In this document: positions 36,409-48,100 of the stretch, piece after piece
How the letters are laid out: every line of letters starts with the position of its first letter
How positions within the stretch are numbered: position 1 is the stretch's first letter
Origin: Neckera pumila
Lineage: Eukaryota; Streptophyta; Bryopsida; Hypnales; Neckeraceae
Direction: 5' to 3'
Assembly (NCBI GenBank): GCA_963969595.1
Contig: OZ018408.1
Span: 51,709,022-51,773,021 of the forward strand
DNA: 64,000 nt
Notes under the pieces: model-generated
Told to the model about the DNA's origin: nothing
What the model saw: only the letters and a program-made list of their open reading frames with translations
The model's database searches: none
Translations under genes and position numbers: made by a program

Positions 36409-37388
36409 ACACTAAACAGAGTCCATTCAAAATCGATTCATGAAATGTGCTTGTTCGTAACTGTCTTTGCACTTTTGACTTGCATCAATCCTCACTCTCT
36501 CCGCACTTTTCACTTGCACCGGTCCTCACTCTCTCTGCACTGCAAAGCACTTCCAAATCAAAAAGGAAGAAGCTCAATTTGGCTCGAGTAAACCTCAATG
36601 ACAATGCATGCTGCCGTCAATCTTGCTTGGATGATTGCCATGATGGCAATCCAAATCAGCAAGCGCTTGGCGGCCTTCATTAATCATCCTCTGAAAATGG
36701 GATGCAGGACTTCATCTGCACCGTTCAATCCTAGTCCGATCCAGCACTTTCCACTTGCCAAACTGAGCGGATATAGGGAAATAGATCACTTGTAAAAAAC
36801 CATGATTACGTTCTACAAATGTTCTTAACAGCCTTCTGCAAGGTTGAGAATTCTTGTAATGACTTTTGAAGCAAAAGTCCAATGAATATGAAACTCTTAT
36901 TGGAGATGTCAAACTTTATGTTAATTGGATCCTTTATTTTTTTTAAATTAAAAAAAAAAAAAAATTATATTTAAAAATCATTTTTGTTGATTTATCACAC
37001 GGGGCGGTTTAGGAATTTTTACTACGTTAGGAGTACCCATTTTAATGATCTGGAGCTGTAATTTTCATGGTCTATTTGCATAATAGGAAATCAAATTCCT
37101 ACCAAATGGAATCTAAAAATATATTAATTTATGTCCTCCACATGTGTACAAACAATACTCCCATTGCACGCAATTTCTAAACAATGAAGATGGTTCTAAG
37201 ATCAATCTTTTGGTGAAATCTCATCATTATGAACTCTTCCCAAATAGCCAATTTAAAATTTTTTTTTTTTAAAAATTCTTATTTTTTACAAATTAAAATG
37301 TGAAATTACAATGCACATTCCTATTTTCAGCAGATTTTGCACTTTTCTAGTTCTCCTACTTAGAGAATTTTCCTATGCTTTTTCTTCC
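36409..37388. other. 5' flank of the decayed gene and AT-rich DNA
   Basis: Two diverged copies of a TGCACTTTTGACTTGCATC / TGCACTTTTCACTTGCACC phrase with TCCTCACTCTCT occur near 36468-36535, a local duplication. No gene is supported. Confidence 0.35.
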
Positions 37389-37759
37389 ATTAGAAAAATT
37401 TTAGCCCCTTAGAGGGCCATTCCAAGTTGGCATGCCATACTATTTCATGCATGACTTGTCAACTTGGAAAGTACCCATAGTGAGCAGTCCGATTTTGTAG
37501 AAGTTTTTAATTTTTCAATTTTTTTTCAATTTTTTTAATTTTCAATTTTTTTTCAATTTTTTGTGTTATTTAAAGATTATTATTAAAAAAAAATTAATTT
37601 AATATTTTATTCACAAATTTCGGTTCCTGCGCCACTTATAGCAGAAACTGCTGCGCAGAAATAGGGAAAAAATAAATTTTTGAGCAAAAAAAAAGGAATT
37701 TTCAAAGTACCTCGGAGGACTATGGAGCAGCCTTCCAAAGGCCTGAAATTTTCTCTAAT
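37389..37759. mobile_element. Family A MITE (A5), 371 bp
   Basis: The left end is ATTAGAAAAATTTTAGCCCC; the right end, reverse complemented, is ATTAGAGAAAATTTCAGGCC. The interior holds AAGTTGGCATGCC, TGAGCAGTCCG, a T-rich tract and a GGTTCCTGCGCCACT box, as in A2 and A6. Confidence 0.78.
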
Positions 37760-38179
37760 GCCTAGGGTACCTTCTTCTTAAAGGTATATACACTAAATAT
37801 ATTTTTCACATTTTTTTAAAATTGTTTTTCTAATTTTAAAGTACTCCCAAAAGAAAAATGAGTCCTGTAAAAAAGTATAATAAATTAGCACTTAAGTTTA
37901 AAACTATAGTTTTAAGTTTTAAATATAAAATTATCTTTAGAAAATAAAAGATATGATTACAATGGAAACATCCATCTTCAATAAAAAATTTAGGTTCATT
38001 GGGTTCATGCTTCAAAAATTATAGCAAATGACAAATCCATTAGGCTACTTGTAACAAAAAAAGGATTGGTGCTTCTTCAAAGATAACTCTAACAATATTT
38101 CTTTTTGAATTGGATGAAAAATGCTTTCCTTCTTCTTATATTGCTCATTTGAAAATGATCAAAATGTTAGAAAATAGGC

Positions 38180-38507
38180 ATTAGAAAGAAAAGCAGCCCT
38201 CCAAAGGGCTGCTCTAAATTGACATGGCCAAGCTATTTCAAGCTTGGTCTGCAATCTCAAAATGGCTGCTAGTGAGCAATCAGCTTGCACACTATTTTTT
38301 CTTTTTTTAAAAGTTTATTATAAAATAGTTTTTTAAGATTAAAAATAAAATAAAAATAAAAATAAAAATATTAAGCTTTTAGTCGCAAATTTGGGTTCTT
38401 GCACCACTATAGGGCAAAAAACAAATTTTCAACCTCAAAAAATATTATTTTAGGGTCCTTCGGTGGACTGTGGAGCAGCCCTTTGGAGACCTGAAATTTT
38501 CTTTAAT
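38180..38507. mobile_element. Family A MITE (A6), 328 bp
   Basis: The left end is ATTAGAAAGAAAAGCAGCCC followed by a short perfect palindrome, GCAGCCCTCCAAAGGGCTGC. The right end, reverse complemented, is ATTAAAGAAAATTTCAGGTC. AAGCTATTTCAAGCTTGG and TGAGCAATCAGC match A2 and, in reverse, A7. Confidence 0.78.
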
Positions 38508-39456
38508 GTCCGTGGTCGTTAAGGTCTTAAGGATAAAAGAAAAGACTTAGGTGAAAACAAGGTGATTGTAATAAACACTTCACGTTTTTTGCTCAAAACG
38601 CAGTTTTTTGCCATAGGACTGGCAGTACTATGTAGTACTATGTAGTATTGTAGACTGCTGCAAAGTACTACAGAAGCCACTGGAAGCAGAAAATAGCAGA
38701 AAAGGAGTCTGCGCACCTTTTTATTTTTAATAATTCAAAAAAAATTCAAAAAATAAAAACAAAAAAATCCAATTTGCTAGAAAAGATTGTGCTCACATTG
38801 CACCAAAAAATTAGTGTAGGAAATTTTTTCCCTCTTTGTAACCTTTGTGCAAAGGAAGGTCACTTTGACCCCATGCGGACAACTGACACATTGCTATTTT
38901 CATAAAAATTCATTGTCAATCCTTGTAATGTTAGTAGACCTCCAATATGTCCAATTTGTAGCTTCAAATTCGTATTTTTGGGTCAAAAATAGGACTAAAA
39001 CCCCCCAAAATGGCCAGAATAGACACCCAATCGGGGGCAGTCTAAAAATAGTAAACTCATTTTGAAAAATTTGAAAAAATTACTCAATGTCTACAACTAC
39101 CATATGTACCTTCTTTCCAAATTTCAAGCCAAACCAATAAACAATGCAAAAGTTATGAGCAAAAAACCACCCAACCAAGGGCAAGGGGACAAAAAAAAGG
39201 ACAAGTGTTTCTTGCAATCACCCAAACACCCAAAATAGTTCATGTAAGTTATACATTCCTGAAAAGTAGACTTTTACTGAATGTGTTCCCAAAAGTGCAA
39301 TTAAATTGTTTTCATGCTTAACTACAATTGATTCTCTAGAATTCAGTATTATGACTAAGCTATGTGGTGGTTTGAGTAGCTTAGGGAGTTCTACTTTGAA
39401 AAAATTTATTAATTACATATCTTATCCCAAAATTCTATTTATTTGTCAATTCATGA

Positions 39457-39532
<76 letters not shown>

Positions 39533-39533
39533 A
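39457..39533. repeat. (AAAT)n microsatellite, about 19 units
   Basis: An essentially uninterrupted AAAT/ATAA tetranucleotide run. Confidence 0.95.
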
Positions 39534-39696
39534 ATCTAGGAAAAAATGCCTTCAAGTACTGTGAATATGAAGTTGAGTAATGCAACTTCCTTCTACTCCT
39601 TCTACACTAAATAGGGAAATTAGGTTGCCTCATATTGATTTCTTGACATTCTATACTATACCAATATTACAAATACTATAAAAGGATGGAGTGTAG

Positions 39697-39840
39697 ATGC
39701 CGAAAAAGATATCACGTGACCAATTTGGACAATTTTTCTAAAAGTTATTGACCTCCAAAGTTTGCAGCCAGTCAATGTAGATTCGTTCGATTCGTCCGTG
39801 AACAGTAAAATTTTGTCCGATATGACAACCATGCCTTAAA
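39697..39840. repeat. Diverged single arm of the 41.2-kb hairpin element
   Basis: It reads GTGTAGATGCCGAAAAAGAT, then CAAAGTTTGCAGCC, then TCCGTGAACAGT and ATGACAACCATGCC. This is the order of the right arm of the hairpin at 41218-41513, with substitutions and no facing left arm. It is a half-copy, or one that lost its partner arm. Confidence 0.65.
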
Positions 39841-40978
39841 AAGGAAAAAAAAAAAGCCATTTTTAGCTTGGTCAAAAATACGTGCACCTATAGGTCGGGA
39901 ATAGGTCACTAGTTGGGAATGGGTGGCTCTACCTTATACGTTCTTGAAAAATAGCTTCTATTGAAAGTGTCCCCCAAAGTGCAATTAACTCCTAAAGGAC
40001 CAAGTTGCGTTTTTTGGCAACATAGCAAATTGGGGCAGCCCAGTACGAATGGAGCTTTTATTTTTTTTCTTTGAAAATTTTATATAACATGTGTCCAAGG
40101 AGTAGCTTTAAGGACTAACAATTTTTGTTACTTTTGACTACATAGTTAAATTGTTATTGGGTGATTGCATGAAAGACCGGTATTGAAACATTGTCACAAA
40201 TTCAGTGCCAAAGCTTCATTTTGCAATAACTTTAGAGGCATGACTTGTATGAATTTGAAATTTTTAGTGAAGAGTCTTTTTATGAGTTTAATCATATCTT
40301 ATATTTTTCAAAAAAATTCAAAAATCAGTTTATATTTGAAAATAATTTAAACTAATTTGTCATGTTTTGAGTTTTAGGGTTTTTACTACGTAAGGAGTCT
40401 CCAAATTTAATGATTTGGAGCTAAAATTTCTATGGTCTATTCCCATAGTAGGAACTCATGTTTCGACCAAGGGGCATTAAAAAGTATTTTATTTTATATC
40501 CTCTATGTCCGGGCTCCCTTGCGCATGCAATTCTGAACATTAAAGATGGTTTTAGGATCATTTTTTTGGTGAAATCTCTTTAACATGAAGTCTCTTCAAA
40601 TAGTATTTTTCAATTTTTTTTAAAATTGCTTTTCCTATTTTTTACAAATTAAAATGTTAAAGTATGTATTTTCTTGCAATTCTGCACTTTTCTAGTTCTC
40701 CTATTTAAAGAATTTTTTTTTGCTTTTCCTTCATAGGGTATCTTTTTCTTATAGATATATACATTTCTTATATTATTTATATTTTTTTTTAAATGTTTTT
40801 CTGTTTTTATAGTACTCCCCCCAAAATGGCTGAAAAAGGCCAAAGTGGAACAAAAACGGAAGGTCATTCTTGCAACGACCCTATTGCATGATATGTGATT
40901 TTCTTTGAACTTTGGGCAGTCCGGGCAACTCAAAAAATTTCTTTAAAAATGACTTTTAAAAGAAATAAAAAATTTGAA

Positions 40979-41192
40979 CTTGGTTCGTTAGATTTATATA
41001 TACATGCAAACTTTGAATCATTTAATTTCAATATATGAGTCAAAAGTTATGAGGAGTTTTAGTTTGTGGGTAGTTATGGTTTTCAAAGACTCCATACCTA
41101 CCCTCAAACTTAAAACCCTCATAATTTTTGACTCATAGATTGAAATTGAATGATTCAAAGTTTCCATGTATATATAAATCTAAAGAGCCAAA
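40979..41192. repeat. Inverted repeat, arms about 95-100 bp
   Basis: Left arm 40979-41082 (phrases AGATTTATATATACATGCAA, AATCATTTAATTTCAATATA) pairs with right arm 41098-41192 (TTGAAATTGAATGATTCAAA, CATGTATATATAAATCT). The spacer is about 15 bp. A single diverged arm of the same type occurs in copy B1 near 19530-19615. Confidence 0.7.
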
Positions 41193-41206
41193 TTAAATTT
41201 TTATTT

Positions 41207-42438
41207 TTAACCTCTAAAGGCATGGTTGTCATATCAAACAGAATATCACTGTTCATGGACAGAATCCGACCGATTAGGGCTGATCGGCTGCAAACTTTAA
41301 AGCCTTCTAACTTTTGCAAAATTCTTCAAATCAAGCAAATGAAATGTTTTTCGGCATCTACAGTTTCTGTAGATGCTGAAAAACATCTCATTTGCCCAAT
41401 TTGAAGAATTTTTGCAAAAGTTACAAGGCTCTAAAGTTTGCAGCCGATCAGCCCTAATCGGTCCGATTCTGTCCGTGAACAGTGATATTCCGTTTGATAT
41501 GACAACCATGCCTAAAGGACCGTTGTCCATTTGAGGGACGAATGTATTTTTGGGCAAGTACCTATGGGCTGAAATTTTGTCGTGATTTTTTGAAACTTTT
41601 TCGAAGATAGAAAAACTGATAAGCTTTGTGGGAATATAATTTTTTTCACAATTGGTGCTCGGGAAAAAAAGGTTATAACCAAATAAGCTCAAAACATCTA
41701 AAAAGGGGACGGCGGGCATAAAAAAAAATGGACAAAAATTTGAATTTTTTTTTTTACATTTTTTTCTCATAGATTATATTTTTGTCTATTTGGAAAGCTT
41801 TGATTCATTTCATTTGGATTTGTTATGAGAAAGTTATGGACATTCTTGTTTTTGGGCAATTAGAGCATCTTCTTGAAAAAATTAACTTCTAGGATGCATT
41901 TCTGAATGCAATTTTTCATATTTTTCATTTTTTTTTTTCCATGGTTTATATCACTTACTAGGACAATATCACCATTGGGATTAGTGTTTTTTAATTCCAT
42001 ATAAAAGATATTAATATTTTAGATTTTTCTTCTATCTCGTACCTACTTCTACTAAACAAATTTTTAAAGAATGAAAATTAAGTTTTTTTGGATTAATTTT
42101 TTTTCCCTTAGACTCTCAACTCAATTCTCCACTATAAAGATTTAAAGCTCAAAACTCTGTAATGCAAAAATTTTAAGTTAAAAATGTTCAAAGTCAAACA
42201 ATCTAGTCCCGCAATGTGCTGAAAAACTTGTTTTTTTCACTTTAAACGCAAATATCTTGCAATCTGTGCGGTCAAAAATTCTGAAATTTTTTCCATACAC
42301 TCTCATACTAGTTAGGTGTAGGATCCTACAGTTAGATGTGAAAATAAAACATTTTTTATTTTATTTTATTTTTGCTATAGAAATGGCAGTTTTGAGTGTT
42401 TTTTGGCAGAAAAAGGGCCTAGGTCCTTTAGGGGTTAA
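41207..42438. mobile_element. Family B MITE (B3), interrupted by a hairpin element
   Basis: It is bounded by TTAA at 41207-41210 and 42435-42438. The left repeat CCTCTAAAGG is split from its continuation (AAAGGACCGTTGTCC near 41513) by the hairpin at 41221-41510. The right end reads GGTCCTTTAGGGG before TTAA. Removing the inserted element restores a normal family B left end. Confidence 0.65.
41218..41513. mobile_element. Near-perfect hairpin (foldback) element, arms about 146 bp
   Basis: The left arm 41218-41363 and right arm 41367-41512 are inverted copies with only scattered mismatches and a 3-base loop at CATCTACAG-TTT-CTGTAGATG. The outermost bases are CATGGTTGTCATATC and, reverse complemented, the same. 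The flanks TCTAAAGG (before 41221) and CCTAAAGG (from 41511) look like an 8-bp target duplication with one mismatch, which would fit a hAT-like insertion. Nothing is encoded. The transcript would fold into a stable stem resembling a young small-RNA precursor. Confidence 0.78.
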
Positions 42439-42694
42439 ACGTCATTTTTAAAGAAATTTATTGAGTTGCCTGGGCTGCCCAAAGTTTGAAGAAAATCACA
42501 TATCATGCAATAACCATTTAACTATGTAGTCAAAAGTTACGAAAATTGTTGGTCCTTAAAGCTACCACGAAAGCTACTCCTTGGGCACATGTTTTGTAAA
42601 ATTTTCAAACAAAAAAAATAAAAGCTCCATCCGTACTGGGCTGCCCCAAATTGCTATGTTGCCAAAAAAGGTAGCTTGGTCCTTTAGGGATTAA

Positions 42695-45150
42695 AGCATT
42701 TAATTCCATACTGAATTGTGATTGTGACTGTTAATTCCTTAGATATATTTCAGTACTATGACCAAGCTATGTCATGGTTTCAATAGCCTAGGGAATTATA
42801 CCCTAAAATTTCATAGTAATTACATATCTCATCTAAAAATGCTATTTTAAAAAAAATTCATGATTCTCAAATGTTTATACTACAAAAATAACTTTTTTCA
42901 TAAAAAATGTGCATCCAACTATATTGAATTGCATATTTTGACATTTTTGGATGGGTGAAGGACAAAACAAGCTCTCAAGACTCAAGAAGTAGTTGGAGTA
43001 GATTTGGAAGAACTTGCAGCTACACATCAGAAAAATTGGCAGATATGGTCCTATGATGGTGCATGTGATAGTAAAGAAGAGATTATGGTGTCATTTTATC
43101 CTATCAAAGTTAGTCCAGAGGCTGGCACCAAATTATCTTAATAGCATTTCAATGCACCATCATGGCACTAAACTTGCAAGCCTTGAAGTTCCTGATGCAT
43201 GCTCAAATCTCGTGATGCTGGAAATATTTCACTAGCAAAAAAATAAATATATATACTTTGTCTTGAAAGTAGCACAGATCAATCAGTTTGTGGAGAACCG
43301 CCAATTACTTAGTGTTCATTGTCAGTGTTAGCTTTTAATTGGGAACAAATCCGGTTGCAATTTATCTAAAACATTGAAAAATAAACTACTGAATAATCTA
43401 TAAAATATCTTTTTAGAGTAAAAAATGGAGAGTATAACAGACTTGGTACTCGGAAAACTAGCTTAATATGGGGATTATAGAAAAAGAGTTGGTAAAACTC
43501 AAAAACTAATTTCTTGAACACTAACACAAATTAGCGGGTATTTTCTACTTACAGAAATAATTTATATACAACAAAACAAAGTTTGGTGGAGGAAATTGGG
43601 CGCATTGCAAACTCCATTGAAATGTTATAAAAGCTAGGGACCAATTCAAGGTGGAAAAACAACACTTGGGCATAATTGTGGATCACTAGAGGCCATGAAC
43701 TTGATCAGTTAACAGAGCATAATTTCGAAAACAAAGCCTCCATCATCTCATTCTTGGATTGAGCTATTCACTGTAAAGATTCAATTCAAACTTTGGAAAT
43801 TGTGGAAGATAAATAGCAAGGTGTAAAGGTAGACAATTTGAATTTTTGTAGTAAGGTGAAGGAATGTGGTTAATATTTGGGGACTCTTGAACTTCAAATA
43901 CATGGTGAATTTTACTTTTTACTTTTGTTTTTTAGGGAGTTTTATGAAGTAAAAATATTAAAAAAAAATCAAAAGTAAAAGTTTAGAGTATATATAGGAT
44001 GCACCAAGTGTCCCTTTAAAAGTTTTTTCTCTCCGAATATAACTTGCTTTCCGTTTTTTTAAGCGTGATTAGTTCTTTGCATGGACTTTGATGTCTCTTC
44101 AAAATTTATATCAACTAATTCAATTAATTTTCTCAATTATGATGTACTCTTTGATTGGAGAAAATGTTGATGGATCCAATTCACATGATGTTGATAAAGA
44201 ACTATGCAAGTCATCATACCTAAAAACACACGACCTTTTTTATGCACCACAAAAAAAGAAAATCAAAACCCACAAGGAAGTGGAATTAGTGCTACAAGAA
44301 TACAATTGGAGACGCATGTTTGACAAGCCTAAAGGAGGTTGGGTGGACTACCTCTATTACAACACAAATGAGATCCAACCTATAGCTTGCCTTTCAACTC
44401 CTCCACCAGTTCTAGAATTTGTTCCAAACTCAATGAGGAAAACTTGGCAAGAGGAAATCTTCCACCCTACTCTTAAGTATATACAACAATTTGCAGATCA
44501 AGTGAACACAATCATGAACAAAGAGATTTTTGTGGTCAAACCTAGAGGAGTAATGAAATAGACTTTTCAATTCATAGAAGGCAATCATACCATTCTTGTA
44601 AAGTACCTTGACACTAATAAAAATCATCTATATTTTTTTTGCACAACATCTTGAAGGGCATCTTGAGCTCAATATTGAAAGCTTTGTAAATTTTTTTGAA
44701 TTCTAATCCATTCAACCACACACTACAAGTACTCTATAGAGTCTACTGGGCTCCAAGTTTGCTAACTCTATCACATACATATGGACATTCTCTTATTGGT
44801 ATAAACGTCTAATTAAAAGCCCGATTTTTTTGGGAATTTTTGCCCTGCTGGCTACAAGGTCTAAAAAGCTGAATTTTTCACTAATCGTAAACGAAGGTGA
44901 AACAACTTGTGAGCACGAATTGTGCTTTGCAACAAGATTCCACCCTCCAGTAAAATTCTACTTGTTATCTCTAGTCATATAATACAAGATGTCAGTAGGA
45001 TTGTAAACATCTTGAAAGTTGATTCCAGTTATTGACAATCCTAGCATACAAATTTTCAAAATGCTTATGAAAGCATCAACTGATTCATGAGCCGGCTGTC
45101 ACTTGAACCATGTTACCTGATTAGATTATTCGAACTTCACGGAGCAATGA
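42695..45150. other. Intergenic DNA with isolated coding-like fragments
   Basis: A plus-strand stretch near 42970-43135 reads TKQALKTQEVVGVDLEELAA and NWQIWSYDGACDSKEEI before stops. A separate open frame lies at 44088-44561 (own entry). No intact gene is recognised. The 3' part adjoins the end of the beta-galactosidase gene. Confidence 0.35.
44088..44561 (+). CDS. Hypothetical fragment, up to 157 aa
   Basis: I do not recognise this protein. The middle is Lys-rich (FYAPQKKKIKTHKEVELVLQ) and is followed by an aromatic, Gly/Trp-containing block (NWRRMFDKPKGGWVDYLYYN) and a Pro-rich turn (CLSTPPPVLEF). The GGWVDYLYY pattern vaguely recalls methyl-CpG-binding-like or transposon-associated domains, but this is too weak to claim. 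There is no signal peptide. It is probably a single-exon remnant of a mobile-element gene. The true start may lie downstream of the first Met. Confidence 0.3.
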   Translation: MMSLQNLYQLIQLIFSIMMYSLIGENVDGSNSHDVDKELCKSSYLKTHDLFYAPQKKKIKTHKEVELVLQEYNWRRMFDKPKGGWVDYLYYNTNEIQPIACLSTPPPVLEFVPNSMRKTWQEEIFHPTLKYIQQFADQVNTIMNKEIFVVKPRGVMK

Positions 45151-48100
45151 CTAGAGATGCGAAGTTGACAACCCACAAGTAAAATCGCCACTATCCATAA
45201 ACTCAACTGCCTGCACCGGGCTCGAGCTTTCAAGTTCCAAAATAATCTGACACCATATGCGAAAGTGCAGTACAAACCACCCGGAAAGATGTTAGTTGAT
45301 GCTAACATACACTAGAGATGAAATACCTTTTCAAACATAAGAATAACTGGAAGACGGATGAAATAATGCGTACCACTTTATTATTCCCAGGATGAAGCAG
45401 CACACCAGGGATGTAGAGAGTGCACTGAGGGCCCATACTCTGCAGTTATGAAATACAAACCCGTCACACCAATCTCAGATATCTAGATGAGTATGTGAAT
45501 TACAAAAGGTCGGGAGAAGCAGAAACTTACAGACAAGTACAATCAGATTCTGAAATACTCCCATTAAATTTATAATAATGTTTTCAGTAAAATTAGACAA
45601 CTCCAGGAGCTCAGGCATCTGTATAAAGAGAACCATGATGGTCTTTGAAAATTCCTCAAACAATCTAATTTTACTGAAAACCTTGTTTTGTGGAACAGTG
45701 GTCTCTACATGGTGTGTAGAGAACTTCTCCTGAAGGTACTAAAATTTTGAGCTCTGCAAAATCAAGAGGATTAACTCAGTTTGATTGGTACTACATGGAT
45801 TCTTGTGCTACCCAGTGTATGTAGGCATTAAGATGTAGAAGGGTTACGTACAGGCCAAAATCTTCCTAGATTGAATCCATTGACGAATGCCACTCCTTTG
45901 CTCCAACCTCTTAAAGACATGAATGTATCACTGGGCTCCGTGACCAGAAGGGTTCCTTCGTAGAACACAGGATCATTTCCACGACCCACTGCCAAAACCA
46001 ACACATCACATCAGTTTAGAGTCTTTTGCTGCCACATGAGGCCAAGGTAGGGAACTCATTCACGTAGCTTTCAGCTGTTTTCAGAGTTATCATTATTAGA
46101 ATGGAAACTTTTCTGGTAAATCTTTTCCATGTTTTTGAGAGGATTCTAGCACACTGAAATATGTTTCATTTGAGTACTGTATGAATAAGCTATGAATCGT
46201 TTAATTCTAGGGTCCCAATCACAAGCCTTGACTACTTTTTAACCATGAGTATTGCATCAATAATGTCTCTCATGGAAACATCTTTGACTGTCAATCGAGA
46301 GAAATGAGATGTTTCTAGGTTCTATGACATGTTTAGATGCCAAATGCCTTGTTAATGGGTGACTTTGTAACCCACGGGAGTGGGTTCCCTACTGGTGAAC
46401 CGTTGGTGAACCTAGGAGTCATTAAATCACCAATTCTCAAAGCATCTGCTGAAAACGCTAGACCTTCACCTGCGGCAGTCATTAGTGCACTTACCAAGTG
46501 GCTGTGAGAGTGAGAGGGGTTGTTGAATCTTGGTTACATTTGCCTCCAATTCGTAATTTTCAGGGTTGGTCTTTTTCTTTGAATTGAGCTGTAGTGCTTC
46601 AACACTTTCAAGCCCAATCGTATGTATATTCCAACCAAGAATGGGATCTTCGTCAAGCAATACAGCCTCGGTTATACCCTGTTATGATCCAACATGAAAG
46701 CAGTAAGGCAAAATGCGTGTAATGCAAACAACTCCATGGACACTACTATAAAACAAGAAAATGGACGAAGTACCTTGTTTTCACCCATGAACGGTCCATA
46801 ATTGACGCGCCCCATATTCTCGACCTGCCAAAAAGGATCCATCGGCTTGAACCTATTCATATAACTAAAGGATTTGAAATCCTGCTTTTGAAATTAGCTA
46901 CTGATATTATTACAAGAAAACCCTTTAAAATTACAATATCTTCGCAATCTCCACTACTATCAAATGTTCAGTTGCAAATTCGCTTCTCACAAGCAGGGCA
47001 ATTTATACATCATTTGTATATTTACAGACAAGCTCCAACCATCATGCTAAAAACACTGTCAGATGATCATTATCACTACCAACCTAAAGGACCAAGGATT
47101 CATAGGTTGAGAATGTCCAAATCGATTGATCATATTGTGAAAATATAATCCGATGGGGCCAAATTGTATAGCATCACTATCAGCGAAGAACATTGGAAGT
47201 GTCAAAAAGTCATCAATTCTGACAAAAGAGAGTCCTCATATGAGACTCCAAACTGGTGAAAAAACAAGAGACCTAATTTGGGCCTTTTGATCCTTTCCAT
47301 CCTCTAGTTCGGACAATTTCTTTCGACGCATGCCCATGCCCAACCAAGAAAAGAGAGTTAAGCCCGATCTTGAAGTACCAGGATGTGAAGCTGTAATCCA
47401 GGTACAGCAGCTGCAGCAGGTAATGTTAATGAGTTGCTAGACCACCGTTCTAACGTGCCTAGAAATATCCGATTGCTAGTAGTATTTCCGACAAATACCT
47501 GCGCTCTGTCATACACCTGCCCCCACAGCCAATCCAATAAATACAAGCCATCATATGATTGAATAAACTTAAAAGACAACTTCCATAATGTGCAATACAA
47601 ATTACGATACTGTATAGACGAAAATACGATACCTCCACCACAGAAAGCTCGCTTCCAGGTCTGACGCTAGCCGGAAGATATGATCTGTACAAGATAAACC
47701 CAGAGCCCTGTTGATCATTCAGCAAGTAGAAATTCAGTCACCGACACAGAAGTTAAGCACAGATTATTACACTCTACTGCGTTTCATTCTCCACCAACAC
47801 GCTAACGCAAGTGCCCAAATGGCCAAAAGTGTCCGCTTCCATGTCTAAAGGAGTCGACATAAATCACTTAGGAAACTTCAAAAAAGGCAGTAAAATGTAC
47901 CTATAGAACGAAGAGGTCATATCCTACATATGGAACTACACAAGCATGTTTTGAAATTTACAATCCTCGACAATAGTAGAGTTTAAATTCATAGCGTAGG
48001 CACATAAGGGTTAAGTGACACTAGAAAAATGCTTTCCATTCAAATAAAGTTTTACATCTGCATTTTTCTAGTACTTCTGATCGTTATTATTTAGTTTACT

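Larger units (their letters stand above)
39985..42694. mobile_element. Composite family B MITE (B4) with long inverted ends and nested elements
   Basis: TTAA at 39985-39988 is followed by CTCCTAAAGGACCAAGTTGC; the far end is the reverse complement of that type, ending GGTCCTTTAGGGA then TTAA at 42691-42694. The terminal inverted repeats extend about 180 bp (39985-40165 against 42520-42694). They resume inside at 40880-40960 against 42440-42500, so a ~700-bp sequence at about 40170-40875 was inserted into the left arm. A second TTAA-bounded element (B3, 41207-42438) lies inside. No protein is encoded. Confidence 0.65.

Noticed and set aside
41297..41770. 157-codon minus-strand frame
   Set aside because: It runs through the hairpin element and MITE sequence and its composition has no protein-like character.
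44088..44561. Methyl-CpG-binding-domain identity for the 157-codon frame
   Set aside because: Only a loose GGWVDYLYY resemblance; the core MBD residues are not convincing.
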